Positions 36,127 through 45,574 of a stretch of 64,000 nucleotides of DNA are shown here, one piece after another. Position numbers and translations under genes: made by a program. This stretch comes from Kineothrix sp. IPX-CK (GTDB lineage: Bacteria; Bacillota; Clostridia; Lachnospirales; Lachnospiraceae): assembly GCF_039134705.1 (NCBI RefSeq), contig NZ_CP146256.1, positions 1,736,001 to 1,800,000 on the forward strand, given 5' to 3'. Below the pieces are notes generated by a model. That model had not been told where the DNA came from, did no database searches, and saw only the letters and a list, made by a program, of their open reading frames with translations. Each line of letters opens with the position of its first letter. Position 1 is the first letter of the stretch.

Positions 36127-39100
36127 GAATCCTAATGTAAAAAAAGTGTTGGTTATCGGTTCCGGCCCTATCGTTATCGGACAGGCAGCGGAATTTGATT
36201 ATGCGGGAACGCAGGCCTGCCGCTCTTTAAAGGAAGAGGGAATCGAGGTCGTACTGGTAAACTCCAACCCCGCAACTATTATGACGGACAGGGATATTGC
36301 GGATAAAATATATATTGAGCCTTTGACTGTCAAGGTTTTGGAGCAGATCATTGAAAAGGAAAAGCCAGACAGCGTTCTGCCTACGCTGGGAGGTCAGGCC
36401 GGCTTAAATCTCGGTATGGAGCTGGATGAATCCGGCTTTCTTGCGAGAAATAATGTAAAGCTTCTGGGTACCACCGCTAAGACGATTAAAAAGGCGGAGG
36501 ATCGTTTGGAATTCAAGGAGACGATGGAAAAAATCGGAGAACCCTGCGCGGCATCTCTCGTGGTGGAAAATGTAAAAGATGGTGTGGAATTTGCGAAGAA
36601 AATAGGCTATCCTGTTGTTCTTCGTCCGGCATATACGCTTGGCGGATCGGGAGGAGGAATCGCCGACAATCAGATGGAGCTGGAAGATATTCTGGCTAAC
36701 GGTCTGCGCCTCTCCCGTGTAGGTCAGGTTTTGGTAGAGCGTTGTATTTCCGGCTGGAAGGAAATAGAATACGAAGTGATGCGCGATAGTGCGGGTAACT
36801 GTATTACCGTTTGTAACATGGAAAATATTGACCCGGTAGGCGTACATACCGGAGACAGCATCGTTGTGGCTCCTTCACAGACATTGATGGACAAAGAATA
36901 TCAGATGCTTCGCAGTTCAGCTCTCAACATTATCAATGAGCTGGAAATTACCGGAGGCTGCAATGTGCAGTTCGCCCTTCATCCTACCAGCTTCGAATAT
37001 TGTGTTATTGAAGTTAATCCCCGTGTAAGCCGTTCTTCTGCGCTTGCGTCGAAGGCCACCGGCTATCCGATCGCAAAGGTGGCGGCGAAGATTGCACTTG
37101 GCTATACACTGGATGAAATAAAGAATACCATTACGGGAAAGACCTATGCCAGCTTTGAACCGACGCTGGATTACTGTGTAGTGAAGATTCCGCGCCTTCC
37201 TTTCGACAAGTTTATCACGGCGAAGAGGACGCTGACCACGCAGATGAAGGCTACCGGCGAGGTTATGAGTATCTGCACGAATTTTGAAGGTGCGCTGATG
37301 AAGGCGATTCGTTCGCTGGAGCAGCATGTGGATTGTCTTATGAGCTATGATTTTTCGGCGCTTTCCAAGGAGGAGCTTCTGGATAGGCTGAAAATCGTGG
37401 ATGACCGGAGAATTTTCGTAATAGCCGAGGCGGTCAGAAAGGATATCGATTACGATACGATTCACGAGATAACCATGGTAGATCATTGGTTTATTGATAA
37501 AATTGCAATCTTAGTCGAGATGGAAGCGGCGCTGAAAGAGGGACCTCTTACTTTGGAGTTGTTAAAAGAAGCGAAGCGTATCGAGTACCCCGATAATGTT
37601 ATCAGCAGACTGGCAGGCATACCGGAGGCGGATATTAAGAAAATGCGTTATGACAACGGAATCACCGCGGCCTTTAAGATGGTAGATACCTGTGCGGCGG
37701 AATTCGCTGCAAGCACCCCATATTATTATTCCTGCTTTGGAAGTGAAAGTGAGATAGTGGAAACTAATCCGCCTAAGAAGGTGCTGGTTCTGGGGTCCGG
37801 TCCCATTCGTATCGGGCAGGGCATAGAGTTCGACTATTGCTCTGTACATGCTACGTGGGCATTTTCGAAGGCCGGATATGAGACGATTATTATCAATAAC
37901 AATCCTGAGACGGTGAGCACGGACTTCGACATTGCGGATAAGCTTTATTTCGAGCCGCTGACGCCTGAAGACGTGGAGAACGTGGTGAATATAGAAAAAC
38001 CGGACGGAGCGGTAGTTCAGTTCGGCGGACAGACAGCGATCAAGCTGACAGAAAGCCTCATGAAGATGGGCGTTCCTATTTTAGGAACGAGCGCAGAGAA
38101 TGTAGATGCGGCAGAGGACAGAGAACTGTTCGATGCAATTTTGGAAAAGTGTGATATTCCCAGACCTTCAGGCGGAACGGTGTATACCGCTGAGGAAGCT
38201 AAAAAGGTGGCGAATAAATTGGGCTATCCGGTATTGGTGCGCCCCTCCTACGTACTGGGCGGACAAGGGATGCAGATTGCCATTTCCGATGAGGAAGTGG
38301 AAGAGTTCATGGAAATCATCAACCGCATCGCTCAGGACCATCCAATTCTGGTAGATAAATATTTGCAGGGCAAGGAAATCGAAGTAGATGCGGTCTGTGA
38401 CGGTACCGATATTCTGATTCCCGGCATTATGGAACATATCGAGAGAGCTGGAGTCCATTCCGGCGACAGCATCTCCGTATATCCGGCCCAGAGCATCAGC
38501 GAGAAGGTAAAGGAAACGATTGCGGAATATACGAGGAAGCTTGCCAAGGCCCTGCATGTTATAGGACTGATCAACATTCAGTTCATCGCAGTGGGTGAGG
38601 AGGTATATGTCATCGAGGTAAATCCCCGTTCCTCACGAACGGTTCCATATATCAGCAAGGTGACGGGCATTCCGATAGTTGATCTTGCGACGGAGGTTAT
38701 TATCGGCAAGACGATCCGTGAGCTTGGTTACGACCCGGGACTTCAAAAGGAAGCGGATTATGTGGCGATCAAGATGCCGGTATTCTCCTTCGAGAAAATA
38801 CGAGGCGCGGAGATCAGCTTAGGGCCGGAGATGAAATCTACGGGAGAATGCTTAGGCATTTCCAAAACATTCAATGAGGCGCTTTATAAGGCGTTCCTCG
38901 GTGCCGGCATCAATCTGCCCAAATACAAACAGATGATTATCACGGTTAAGGATGCGGATAAGGGAGAAGCGATCGAGATAGGAAAACGCTTTGAAAAGCT
39001 TGGTTATACTATTTATGCGACAAGAAGCACGGCAAATGCACTTAAGGAGGCAGGGGTAAACGCCCGCAAAGTAAATAAGATACAGCAGGAATCGCCTACG

Positions 39101-39319
39101 GTCATGGACCTTATCTTGGGTCATAAGATCGACCTTGTCATCGATACGCCTACGCAGGGAAGGGATAAGTCCAGAGACGGTTTCCTTATAAGAAGAACGG
39201 CTATCGAGACGGGCGTAAACTGCCTGACCTCGTTAGATACGGCAAGAGCGCTGGTGACGAGCTTAGAGCATGTAAATAAGGAAGAAAAGCTGACATTAGT
39301 CGACATTGCATCGCTGTAA
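36119..39319 (+). CDS. carB: Carbamoyl-phosphate synthase large subunit
   Basis: This 1066-residue subunit has the duplicated ATP-grasp architecture: KKVLVIGSGPIVIGQAAEFD in the first half and KVLVLGSGPIRIGQGIEFD in the second, each followed by ATP-grasp and metal motifs (EVNPRVSRSSAL, EVNPRSSRTVPY). A C-terminal MGS-like regulatory domain (about 930-1066) binds allosteric effectors. It overlaps carA and acts in a complex with it. A terminator hairpin follows. Confidence 0.97.
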   Translation: MPKNPNVKKVLVIGSGPIVIGQAAEFDYAGTQACRSLKEEGIEVVLVNSNPATIMTDRDIADKIYIEPLTVKVLEQIIEKEKPDSVLPTLGGQAGLNLGMELDESGFLARNNVKLLGTTAKTIKKAEDRLEFKETMEKIGEPCAASLVVENVKDGVEFAKKIGYPVVLRPAYTLGGSGGGIADNQMELEDILANGLRLSRVGQVLVERCISGWKEIEYEVMRDSAGNCITVCNMENIDPVGVHTGDSIVVAPSQTLMDKEYQMLRSSALNIINELEITGGCNVQFALHPTSFEYCVIEVNPRVSRSSALASKATGYPIAKVAAKIALGYTLDEIKNTITGKTYASFEPTLDYCVVKIPRLPFDKFITAKRTLTTQMKATGEVMSICTNFEGALMKAIRSLEQHVDCLMSYDFSALSKEELLDRLKIVDDRRIFVIAEAVRKDIDYDTIHEITMVDHWFIDKIAILVEMEAALKEGPLTLELLKEAKRIEYPDNVISRLAGIPEADIKKMRYDNGITAAFKMVDTCAAEFAASTPYYYSCFGSESEIVETNPPKKVLVLGSGPIRIGQGIEFDYCSVHATWAFSKAGYETIIINNNPETVSTDFDIADKLYFEPLTPEDVENVVNIEKPDGAVVQFGGQTAIKLTESLMKMGVPILGTSAENVDAAEDRELFDAILEKCDIPRPSGGTVYTAEEAKKVANKLGYPVLVRPSYVLGGQGMQIAISDEEVEEFMEIINRIAQDHPILVDKYLQGKEIEVDAVCDGTDILIPGIMEHIERAGVHSGDSISVYPAQSISEKVKETIAEYTRKLAKALHVIGLINIQFIAVGEEVYVIEVNPRSSRTVPYISKVTGIPIVDLATEVIIGKTIRELGYDPGLQKEADYVAIKMPVFSFEKIRGAEISLGPEMKSTGECLGISKTFNEALYKAFLGAGINLPKYKQMIITVKDADKGEAIEIGKRFEKLGYTIYATRSTANALKEAGVNARKVNKIQQESPTVMDLILGHKIDLVIDTPTQGRDKSRDGFLIRRTAIETGVNCLTSLDTARALVTSLEHVNKEEKLTLVDIASL

Positions 39320-39321
39320 AT

Positions 39322-39381
39322 AAGGGGGACTGTTGCAAAATGGCGGGAACTGATACCGCTCTTTTGCGGCAGCCCTTTTTT
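39322..39381 (+). terminator. Terminator after carB
   Basis: GGGGGACTG-TT-GCAAAA can pair with TTTTGC-GG-CAG-CCC, followed by six T residues. Confidence 0.7.
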
Positions 39382-39430
39382 GAGCTGGTTTTATTCCTTC
39401 AATAGATTTTGGAAGGAGAACGAAATTATT

Positions 39431-40087
39431 ATGGTAAATTACGCAAAAGAATTGGATAAAATAATAGAAGAACGGATCAAAGATGGAGATGGTAAGAGAA
39501 AAACGATTCTTCTTCATAGCTGTTGTGCGCCATGCAGCAGCTACGTAATGGAGTATTTGCGCGAATATTTCGATGTTACGGTTTTTTACTATAATCCCAA
39601 CATTACGGAGGATGCGGAATATCGGAAGAGGGTTGAGGAACAGAAGCGATTAATAGCAGAATATAACAGGCAGGTGGAGGAAGGAGTATTTAAAAATATG
39701 TATTCCACACTCCGTGCACATAAAATCGAAGTGATAGAGGGCGATTATGAGCCGGAAAGCTTCTATCGTATCGTCAAAGGCTTGGAGCGCTGCCCGGAGG
39801 GCGGAGAGAGGTGTTTATTGTGCTATGAGCTGCGGCTTCGAAAAACCGCGCAGTTCGCTGCGAGGAAGGGGTTTGATTATTTCACTACGACGCTTACGAT
39901 AAGTCCGATGAAAAATGCAGAAAAATTAAATGAAATCGGTGAACTTATGGGAAGAGAATACGGGGTTTCTTTTTTGCCCTCGGATTTTAAGAAGAAAAAT
40001 GGGTATAAGAGGTCGGTTGAACTGTCCGGGCTGTTCGGGCTGTATAGACAAGATTATTGCGGCTGTGTTTATTCCCGCAAGCAATGA
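39431..40087 (+). CDS. queH: Epoxyqueuosine reductase QueH
   Basis: QueH makes the last step to queuosine in tRNA, reducing epoxyqueuosine. The 218-residue protein has the family cysteines: HSCCAPCSS near the N-terminus, YYNPNI, ERCLLCYELRL in the middle and YCGCVYS at the end, which hold an iron-sulfur cluster and a second metal. Start 39431 is preceded by GGAAGGAGAA; the longer frame from 39380 reads through the carB terminator and is rejected. Confidence 0.93.
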   Translation: MVNYAKELDKIIEERIKDGDGKRKTILLHSCCAPCSSYVMEYLREYFDVTVFYYNPNITEDAEYRKRVEEQKRLIAEYNRQVEEGVFKNMYSTLRAHKIEVIEGDYEPESFYRIVKGLERCPEGGERCLLCYELRLRKTAQFAARKGFDYFTTTLTISPMKNAEKLNEIGELMGREYGVSFLPSDFKKKNGYKRSVELSGLFGLYRQDYCGCVYSRKQ

Positions 40088-40180
40088 GCCAAGCGCAGGC
40101 TTGCTTGCATTTGGCGAATGCAGCGAGGGTCAAATATTCTGCAGTTTGCTACGGGAGATTCGACCCTAAGAACAAATTGG
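40088..40180 (+). repeat. Structured intergenic segment between queH and argS
   Basis: GCCAA (40087-40091) and TTGGC form one hairpin, and AGGGTCAAAT with ATTCGACCCT forms a second (one mismatch, about 40125-40169). There is no ORF and no T-run. It could be a dispersed repeat or structured leader. Confidence 0.35.
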
Positions 40181-40265
40181 CATTGCGAAAATAAGAACGA
40201 GATGATAGTATATATAGATGTGAGATGAGGGGTGACTTCACCCGGTGAAGGAAGGAAGAAATGTA

Positions 40266-42032
40266 ATGAATAAAATTCTTGATGTAATATCAGATGAGAT
40301 GAAGCGTGCTTTTTTATCGGCAGGATATGCGGAAGAACTGGGGAAAGTCACATTGTCGAATCGCCCCGATTTGTGTGAGTATCAATGCAATGGAGCGATG
40401 GCAGGCGCGAAGCAGTATAAAAAGGCGCCGATTATCATAGCGCAAGAAGTGGCGCAGAAGTTAAATAACAGTAATATATTCGAAGAAGTGAGTGCAGTAA
40501 ATCCCGGCTTCTTAAATTTAAAGCTGAAACCGGAATTTTTGAAGGATTATTTGAACCAGATGGCGCATTCTCCTAAATTCGGATTGGATATGCCAAAGTC
40601 TCCCAGGAAAATAGTGATTGATTATGGCGGACCGAATATAGCGAAGCCTTTGCATGTGGGTCATCTCCGTTCTGCCATTATCGGCGAGAGCATAAAGCGT
40701 ATCGCGCGGTATGCGGGACACGAGGTAATCGGGGATATTCATCTGGGCGACTGGGGTCTGCAAATGGGATTGATTATTACGGAGCTCCAGGAACGTTACC
40801 CGGAGCTGGTATATTTCGATGAAGCTTTCAAAGGAGAATACCCTAAGGAGGCACCTTTTACTATTTCGCAGCTGGAAGAAATCTATCCTACGGCCAGCAG
40901 CAAGTCTAAGGAGGACGCTTCTTATAAGGCGAAGGCTATGGATGCGACATTCAGGCTTCAGAGCGGAGTCAGAGGATATCGCGCTCTTTGGCAGCATATC
41001 GTTAATGTCTCAGTAATGGATTTAAAGAAAAATTACCGCAATCTTAACGTAGAATTCGACCTATGGAAGGGTGAATCCGACGTTCATGATCTGATTCCCC
41101 ACATGGTAGAGGATATGAAGGAAATGGGATATGCATACATCAGCGATGGCGCGCTGGTGGTGGATGTTAAGGAAGAATCGGATACGAAAGAGATTCCTCC
41201 CTGCATGATCTTGAAATCCGACGGGGCTTCCCTTTATAATACTACGGATCTGGCAACCATTATGGAGCGTATGAATCGGATACATCCTGATGAGATTATT
41301 TATGTGGTGGATAAGCGTCAGGATTTATATTTTGAGCAGGTATTCCGCTGTGCAAGGAAAACAAAGCTGGTACAGCCGGAGACGAAGCTGTATTTTCTGG
41401 GATTCGGTACGATGAACGGTAAGGATGGCAAGCCTTTTAAGACGAGAGAAGGCGGCGTGATGCGATTAGAATCCCTGCTTTCGGAAATCAATGAAGAAAT
41501 GTATGGAAAAATCACGGAGAACCGTTTGGTGCCGGAAAAAGAGGCGAAGGAGACCGCCCGCGTGGTGGCTCTGTCTGCGATAAAATACGGAGATTTGTCC
41601 AACCAGGCGTCAAAGGACTATATTTTCGATATGGACAGGTTTACCTCCTTTGAAGGGGATACGGGTCCATATATTTTGTATACTATCGTGCGCATTAAGT
41701 CCATTTTAACGAAGTACAAGGAAATGGGAGGTTCGCTGGTGGAAGCAGCGCTTCAGGAGCCATTGGGAGAAGCGGAAAAGAGTCTGATGCTTCAGCTCGT
41801 AAGCTTCAATGCTATGATGGAAAGCGCTTATGAAGAGATTGCGCCTCATAGAGTGTGTGCTTATATTTATGACCTAGCGAATGCGCTTAACCACTTTTAT
41901 CATGAGACGAAGATCCTGACTGAAGAGGATACTGTCAGGAAAGAAGGCTTTATAGCACTTCTTGTATTAACACGGGATGTGCTGGAGACATGTATCGATG
42001 TGTTAGGTTTCCAGGCGCCGGAAAGAATGTGA
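40266..42032 (+). CDS. argS: Arginyl-tRNA synthetase
   Basis: The 588-residue class I synthetase charges tRNA-Arg. It has the N-terminal additional domain (about 1-105), the signature GGPNIAKPLHVGHLRSAIIG with HVGH replacing HIGH, and LGDWGLQMG. The KMSKS loop is degenerate (FKTREGGVMRLESLL), which is usual for ArgRS. The C-terminal anticodon-binding helices end in LGFQAPERM. AAGGAAG supports ATG 40266 over a GTG at 40245. Confidence 0.96.
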   Translation: MNKILDVISDEMKRAFLSAGYAEELGKVTLSNRPDLCEYQCNGAMAGAKQYKKAPIIIAQEVAQKLNNSNIFEEVSAVNPGFLNLKLKPEFLKDYLNQMAHSPKFGLDMPKSPRKIVIDYGGPNIAKPLHVGHLRSAIIGESIKRIARYAGHEVIGDIHLGDWGLQMGLIITELQERYPELVYFDEAFKGEYPKEAPFTISQLEEIYPTASSKSKEDASYKAKAMDATFRLQSGVRGYRALWQHIVNVSVMDLKKNYRNLNVEFDLWKGESDVHDLIPHMVEDMKEMGYAYISDGALVVDVKEESDTKEIPPCMILKSDGASLYNTTDLATIMERMNRIHPDEIIYVVDKRQDLYFEQVFRCARKTKLVQPETKLYFLGFGTMNGKDGKPFKTREGGVMRLESLLSEINEEMYGKITENRLVPEKEAKETARVVALSAIKYGDLSNQASKDYIFDMDRFTSFEGDTGPYILYTIVRIKSILTKYKEMGGSLVEAALQEPLGEAEKSLMLQLVSFNAMMESAYEEIAPHRVCAYIYDLANALNHFYHETKILTEEDTVRKEGFIALLVLTRDVLETCIDVLGFQAPERM

Positions 42033-42118
42033 TAAAATCTTCCGGTACAGGAATTGTCAGGAAGAATCAGATTATTAAAAATAATCAAAAATTTTGCTAA
42101 AAAGTTTCAGAAAATCTC

Positions 42119-42148
42119 TTGACAAGCTGGGGGATAAAATTGTATACT
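42119..42148 (+). promoter_or_regulatory. Promoter of the tRNA-Val/tRNA-Met operon
   Basis: TTGACA (42119-42124) and TATACT (42143-42148) are 18 bases apart, 36 bases before tRNA-Val. Confidence 0.75.
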
Positions 42149-42184
42149 AGCAAAGCGGGTTGCGGAAAGTGACCTGACAAATGT

Positions 42185-42257
42185 GGGATCTTAGCTCAGC
42201 TGGGAGAGCATCTGCCTTACAAGCAGAGGGTCATAGGTTCGAGCCCTATAGGTCCCA
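42185..42257 (+). tRNA. tRNA-Val (TAC)
   Basis: A 73-nt cloverleaf: acceptor GGGATCT/AGGTCCC with discriminator A, D arm TAGCTCAGCTGGGAGAGCA, anticodon arm CTGCC-TTACAA-GCAG with anticodon TAC, T arm TATAGGTTCGAGCCCTATA-like. CCA is not encoded. Confidence 0.95.
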
Positions 42258-42265
42258 TATTATAT

Positions 42266-42339
42266 GGCGAGATAGCTCAGTTGGCTAGAGCATACGGTTC
42301 ATACCCGTAGTGTCGAGGGTTCAAATCCCCCTCTCGCTA
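42266..42339 (+). tRNA. tRNA-Met (CAT)
   Basis: A 74-nt cloverleaf: acceptor GGCGAGA/TCTCGCT (first pair G-U) with discriminator A, D arm TAGCTCAGTTGGCTAGAGCA, anticodon arm TACGG-TTCATAC-CCGTA with anticodon CAT, T arm CGAGGGTTCAAATCCCCCT. It is 8 bases after tRNA-Val. The G1-U72 start and lack of three GC pairs below the anticodon favour an elongator; an Ile-lysidine role is not excluded. Confidence 0.9.
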
Positions 42340-42346
42340 CTCATGG

Positions 42347-42390
42347 AGATGCTAGAAAACACGATGTTTTCGGCATTTCTTTTTATTTTA
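42347..42390 (+). terminator. Terminator of the tRNA operon
   Basis: ATGC-TA-GAAAAC pairs with GTTTTC-G-GCAT across ACGAT and is followed by TTCTTTTTATTTT. Confidence 0.8.
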
Positions 42391-42565
42391 AATAAAAAGA
42401 ATAGTCGTTTTACATCGTTTTGAGCCATTTAATATCGAAATATATGAGGTCAAAATGCAAGGGCAGTTTGAACCTAATTTTGTACATTGGGAATGTCGGT
42501 AAGGGATAACTTAAGAGACTTTTAAGTAAAAGATACAGAATTATAAGAACAGAATATAGTGTAAA

Positions 42566-42606
42566 TAATAGCCAGAGAGGAAAGGTAAATTCCAATCTGG
42601 CTATTA
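42566..42606. repeat. Inverted repeat downstream of feoB
   Basis: TAATAGCCAGA and TCTGGCTATTA are perfect 11-base complements around a 19-base loop, 75 bases past the feoB stop. No clear T-run follows on the minus strand. The rest of the 341-base gap after tRNA-Met has no ORF or known element. Confidence 0.5.
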
Positions 42607-42680
42607 CATCTTACTGATAATTATTACATAAATTATGTTTCTTTTTGTTCTACAAGCATTATGTAATTTCCCGCTGCCTT

Positions 42681-44834
42681 TTACACAAGCCTAAACAGAC
42701 GGGCGATGTTTGCCACAATCAAGCAAACGACGATCCCTGTCATAGTCGGGATAGCAAAAGATATCAGTGTCCATTTGAGGCTCTGAGTTTCTTTTTTAAT
42801 GGTAAGACAAGTGGTCCCACAGGGCCAGTGCATCAGTGAGAAAAGCATTGTGCAAACTGCTGTGAGCCAAGTCCATCCATGGCTTACAAATAAGGCATGT
42901 AAGTCGGATAGATTTTCCAGATCAGTAAGTGTTCCCGTTGCCATGTAACTCATGATGATGATCGGTATAACAATTTCATTTGCTGGGAAGCCCAGAATAA
43001 ATGCCATCAAGATATAGCCATCTAGTCCGAGAAGTCTTGCGAAAGGGTCAAGAAATCCGGCACAGTGAGCGAGCAAGCTCAGGTCTCCGACATGAATATT
43101 CGCAAGGATCCATATGATAAGTCCAGCGGGCGCTGCGACAATAACTGCCCTGCCTAACACGAAAAGTGTCCTGTCAAAAATGGATCGAACGATGACCCTT
43201 CCAATCTGAGGGCGCCTGTAAGGTGGAAGCTCCAGATTGAAGGAGGAAGGAACTCCTTTCAGTATCGTTTTTGACAAAAGCTTTGAAATGAGTACTGTCA
43301 TTGTTACGCCTAGGACAATCACTCCTGTTAGAATAAGTGTGGATGTAATGGACTGAAATAACCCTCCCATGGTTCCTGCCAAAAACGTTGTGATAATTGC
43401 AATCAAAGTAGGAAACCTTCCATTGCAGGGTACAAAGTTGTTGGTGATAATTGCGATCAACCTCTCACGGGGTGAATCAATGATGCGGCAGCCAATAATA
43501 CCTGCGGCGTTGCAGCCGAATCCCATGCACATGGTGAGTGCCTGCTTGCCATGAGCGCAAGCTTTCCGAAAAAAATTGTCAAGATTAAAGGCTATGCGGG
43601 GTAGATATCCCAAATCTTCCAATAAAGTAAACAATGGAAAAAAGATTGCCATAGGAGGTAACATAACGGATATAACCCAAGCAAGTGTCCGGTAAATACC
43701 ATCGACAAAAATACTACGAAGCCATTCAGGCGCTGATACCCACAGGAAAAAATTAGAAATAGGTTTTTCTAGTGAGAATAGGCCCGTGGCGAGGAGGCTC
43801 GATGGAACATTTGCGCCTGAAATAGTAATCCAGAACACACAAAAAAGCAGTACGATCATAATAGGAATACCGGTCAGTTTTGAAGTTAGGATTTTATCGA
43901 TTTTACGGTCCCGTTCGGCATATTTCTTTTCTTCAAAAGTAATTGTTTCATTGCTGATATTTTCGCATGTTTTAATAATTTCTGTTACGATCAGATCCCT
44001 AAACTGATCAAGTGGGATTCCTGAGGCATCCAATAAGTCTCTGGCCTTAGCTACTTTTTGCAATATTTTTTCGTTTTGCATCAGATCGTAGCCAAGATAG
44101 GTCTTCAATGACTGAAGTATACTTTCATCCCCGTCGAGCAGCTTGTATGCCACCCATCGACTGCTGACGCATTCCTGCAAAGCTTCTGATACTTCGGGTT
44201 CTATTAAGGAAGCGGCATTTTCGATTTCATCAGTGTAAGTGATGCGCAACGGTTTTGTTACAAAAGAACCGTTTGTAAGAGAAGTTACCAAATCCATCAG
44301 TTGGTCGAGCCCCTCTCCTGATCTTGCGTTTGTTCCGACTACCGGAATGCCTAATCGGGAAGCAAGCAAATTCAAATTTATATTGATTTTTTTCTTTTTT
44401 GCCTCGTCCATTAGGTTTACGCATAGTATGACTTTATCCGTTATCTCCATAGTCTGAAGAACCAGATTAAGATTTCGTTCCAGACATGTAGCGTCGGCAA
44501 CGACCACCACGGCATCTGGTTCTCCGAAACAGATAAAATCCCGGGCAATTTCCTCCTCAGTAGAGTTAGCCATCAGTGAATAAGTACCTGGAATATCGAC
44601 CATGATAAAATTATTACCCTTGTGCCGATACTTGCCCTGCGCATTTACGACAGTTTTTCCGGGCCAGTTGCCCGTATGCTGATTGAGTCCCGTCAAACTG
44701 TTAAAAACGGTACTTTTCCCGACGTTTGGATTGCCCGCGAGCGCAACGATTTTATCCCGCTGAGTTTCTTTTTCAATATTCAGTCCACAGTGTTTTAATA
44801 CTTTCGCTCCGGTAGATGCGCTTGTTAGACCCAT
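42681..44834 (-). CDS. feoB: Ferrous iron transporter FeoB
   Basis: FeoB imports Fe(II). The 717-residue protein has an N-terminal G domain with G1 GNPNVGKST (34-42), G3 DIPGTYS (80-86) and G4 NLMD (140-143), then a helical spacer and a membrane domain with two Gate motifs, including GCNAAGIIGCRIIDSPRE and NNFVPCNGRFPTL. AAAGGAGG precedes the start. It lies 123 bases after feoA on the same strand. Confidence 0.96.
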   Translation of the reverse strand: MGLTSASTGAKVLKHCGLNIEKETQRDKIVALAGNPNVGKSTVFNSLTGLNQHTGNWPGKTVVNAQGKYRHKGNNFIMVDIPGTYSLMANSTEEEIARDFICFGEPDAVVVVADATCLERNLNLVLQTMEITDKVILCVNLMDEAKKKKININLNLLASRLGIPVVGTNARSGEGLDQLMDLVTSLTNGSFVTKPLRITYTDEIENAASLIEPEVSEALQECVSSRWVAYKLLDGDESILQSLKTYLGYDLMQNEKILQKVAKARDLLDASGIPLDQFRDLIVTEIIKTCENISNETITFEEKKYAERDRKIDKILTSKLTGIPIMIVLLFCVFWITISGANVPSSLLATGLFSLEKPISNFFLWVSAPEWLRSIFVDGIYRTLAWVISVMLPPMAIFFPLFTLLEDLGYLPRIAFNLDNFFRKACAHGKQALTMCMGFGCNAAGIIGCRIIDSPRERLIAIITNNFVPCNGRFPTLIAIITTFLAGTMGGLFQSITSTLILTGVIVLGVTMTVLISKLLSKTILKGVPSSFNLELPPYRRPQIGRVIVRSIFDRTLFVLGRAVIVAAPAGLIIWILANIHVGDLSLLAHCAGFLDPFARLLGLDGYILMAFILGFPANEIVIPIIIMSYMATGTLTDLENLSDLHALFVSHGWTWLTAVCTMLFSLMHWPCGTTCLTIKKETQSLKWTLISFAIPTMTGIVVCLIVANIARLFRLV

Positions 44835-44854
44835 AAAATCCTCCTTTAATTATA

Positions 44855-44953
44855 AAGTGGAGGAACGAAAGAAGCACAAGAATTACATGCTTACATGTTA
44901 TCCATTTTGGCAATTATATGTAGGTTGAAATTCTGTCTGCTATCGCTCCACTT
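44855..44953 (-). other. feoA-feoB intercistronic inverted repeat
   Basis: CTCCACTT and AAGTGGAG are exact complements at the two ends of the 123-base gap and enclose a smaller ACATG/CATGT hairpin. The right arm on the minus strand lies a few bases before the feoB ribosome site, so folding could affect feoB translation or processing. Confidence 0.35.
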
Positions 44954-44957
44954 AATC

Positions 44958-45197
44958 TTACCGCGTTGATACCATGATTTTTTCCGATACGTCGGTCCGT
45001 AGTGCGATTACAGCTCCTCTTATGAAATAGGCTACCGGATTACCGGAAGGACTTCTATAGAGAGGTTCAATTTCGGTACCGTCGATGATGCCAAGGTCAA
45101 GCATACGCCGTCTTACCGTGCCATCAGAAGTCAATGTTACAACATTTGCTTTTTTGCCTATCGGCAACTGATTAAGAGAAATTTGATTGTTATTCAT
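44958..45197 (-). CDS. feoA: FeoA family protein
   Basis: The 79-residue SH3-like protein (LNQLPIGKKANVVTL, RRRMLDLGIIDGTEIEPLYRS, GNPVAYFIRGAVIALR) is typical FeoA, which binds the FeoB G domain and supports iron uptake. GGGAGG precedes the ATG by about eight bases. It leads the feoAB operon. Confidence 0.95.
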   Translation of the reverse strand: MNNNQISLNQLPIGKKANVVTLTSDGTVRRRMLDLGIIDGTEIEPLYRSPSGNPVAYFIRGAVIALRTDVSEKIMVSTR

Positions 45198-45219
45198 TAA
45201 GACATCCTCCCGATATTAA

Positions 45220-45252
45220 TTAGCGTTGGGGAAGAAAGTTTCCCTACACTAA
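45220..45252. promoter_or_regulatory. Imperfect palindrome upstream of feoA, candidate metalloregulator site
   Basis: TTAGCGTTGGGGAA (45220-45233) and TTTCCCTACACTAA (45239-45252) are near-complementary with TTAG/CTAA ends, as in DtxR/IdeR-type boxes. It lies 23 bases before the feoA start, so it would overlap the promoter or leader. Confidence 0.45.
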
Positions 45253-45324
45253 TATATGGCTCTTAAACTAAAACTGTTACGACTATAATAAATTAAATAA
45301 AATTTTTAGGGGATGATTCTATGA

Positions 45325-45516
45325 GTGGCAATTAAAAATTTTGATTTCAGGACAGTCCGGGGGTATCAGCTTGTAAATCAGCGTGAAGGACAACTTACTC
45401 ATGAACTGGTAGAATATCTTTTAAATAGGCATGGAACAGTATAAAAATTCTTGAAATTGTTTGGAAGCTTTAATACGCTTGAAGAAACAGAGGTTTTTGT
45501 ACAAAATATTCTATAA
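45325..45516 (+). pseudogene. Remnant of a DtxR-family metal-dependent regulator
   Basis: From GTG 45325 the frame reads AIKNFDFRTVRGYQLVNQ, the conserved N-terminus of DtxR/MntR-like regulators of clostridia, then jumps to ELVEYLLNRHGTV, hits TAA (45442-45444) and continues in frame as KFLKLFGSFNTLEETE to a stop at 45514-45516. Those later blocks match the helix after the winged domain (family pattern LLNRH-T-E-FLKLIGV-EE-LEETE). Roughly 60 residues, including the whole DNA-binding helix-turn-helix, have been deleted. It is divergent from feoAB, the normal target of such a regulator. Confidence 0.7.
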
Positions 45517-45574
45517 CTATGCAGATATATCTTATTATGTTACCTTTATTGTATATCATGCAGACGTTATATCA

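Noticed and set aside
36917..37486. 189-codon minus strand ORF inside carB
   Set aside because: carB is a full-length conserved gene; the antisense frame is Arg/His-rich and has no motif.
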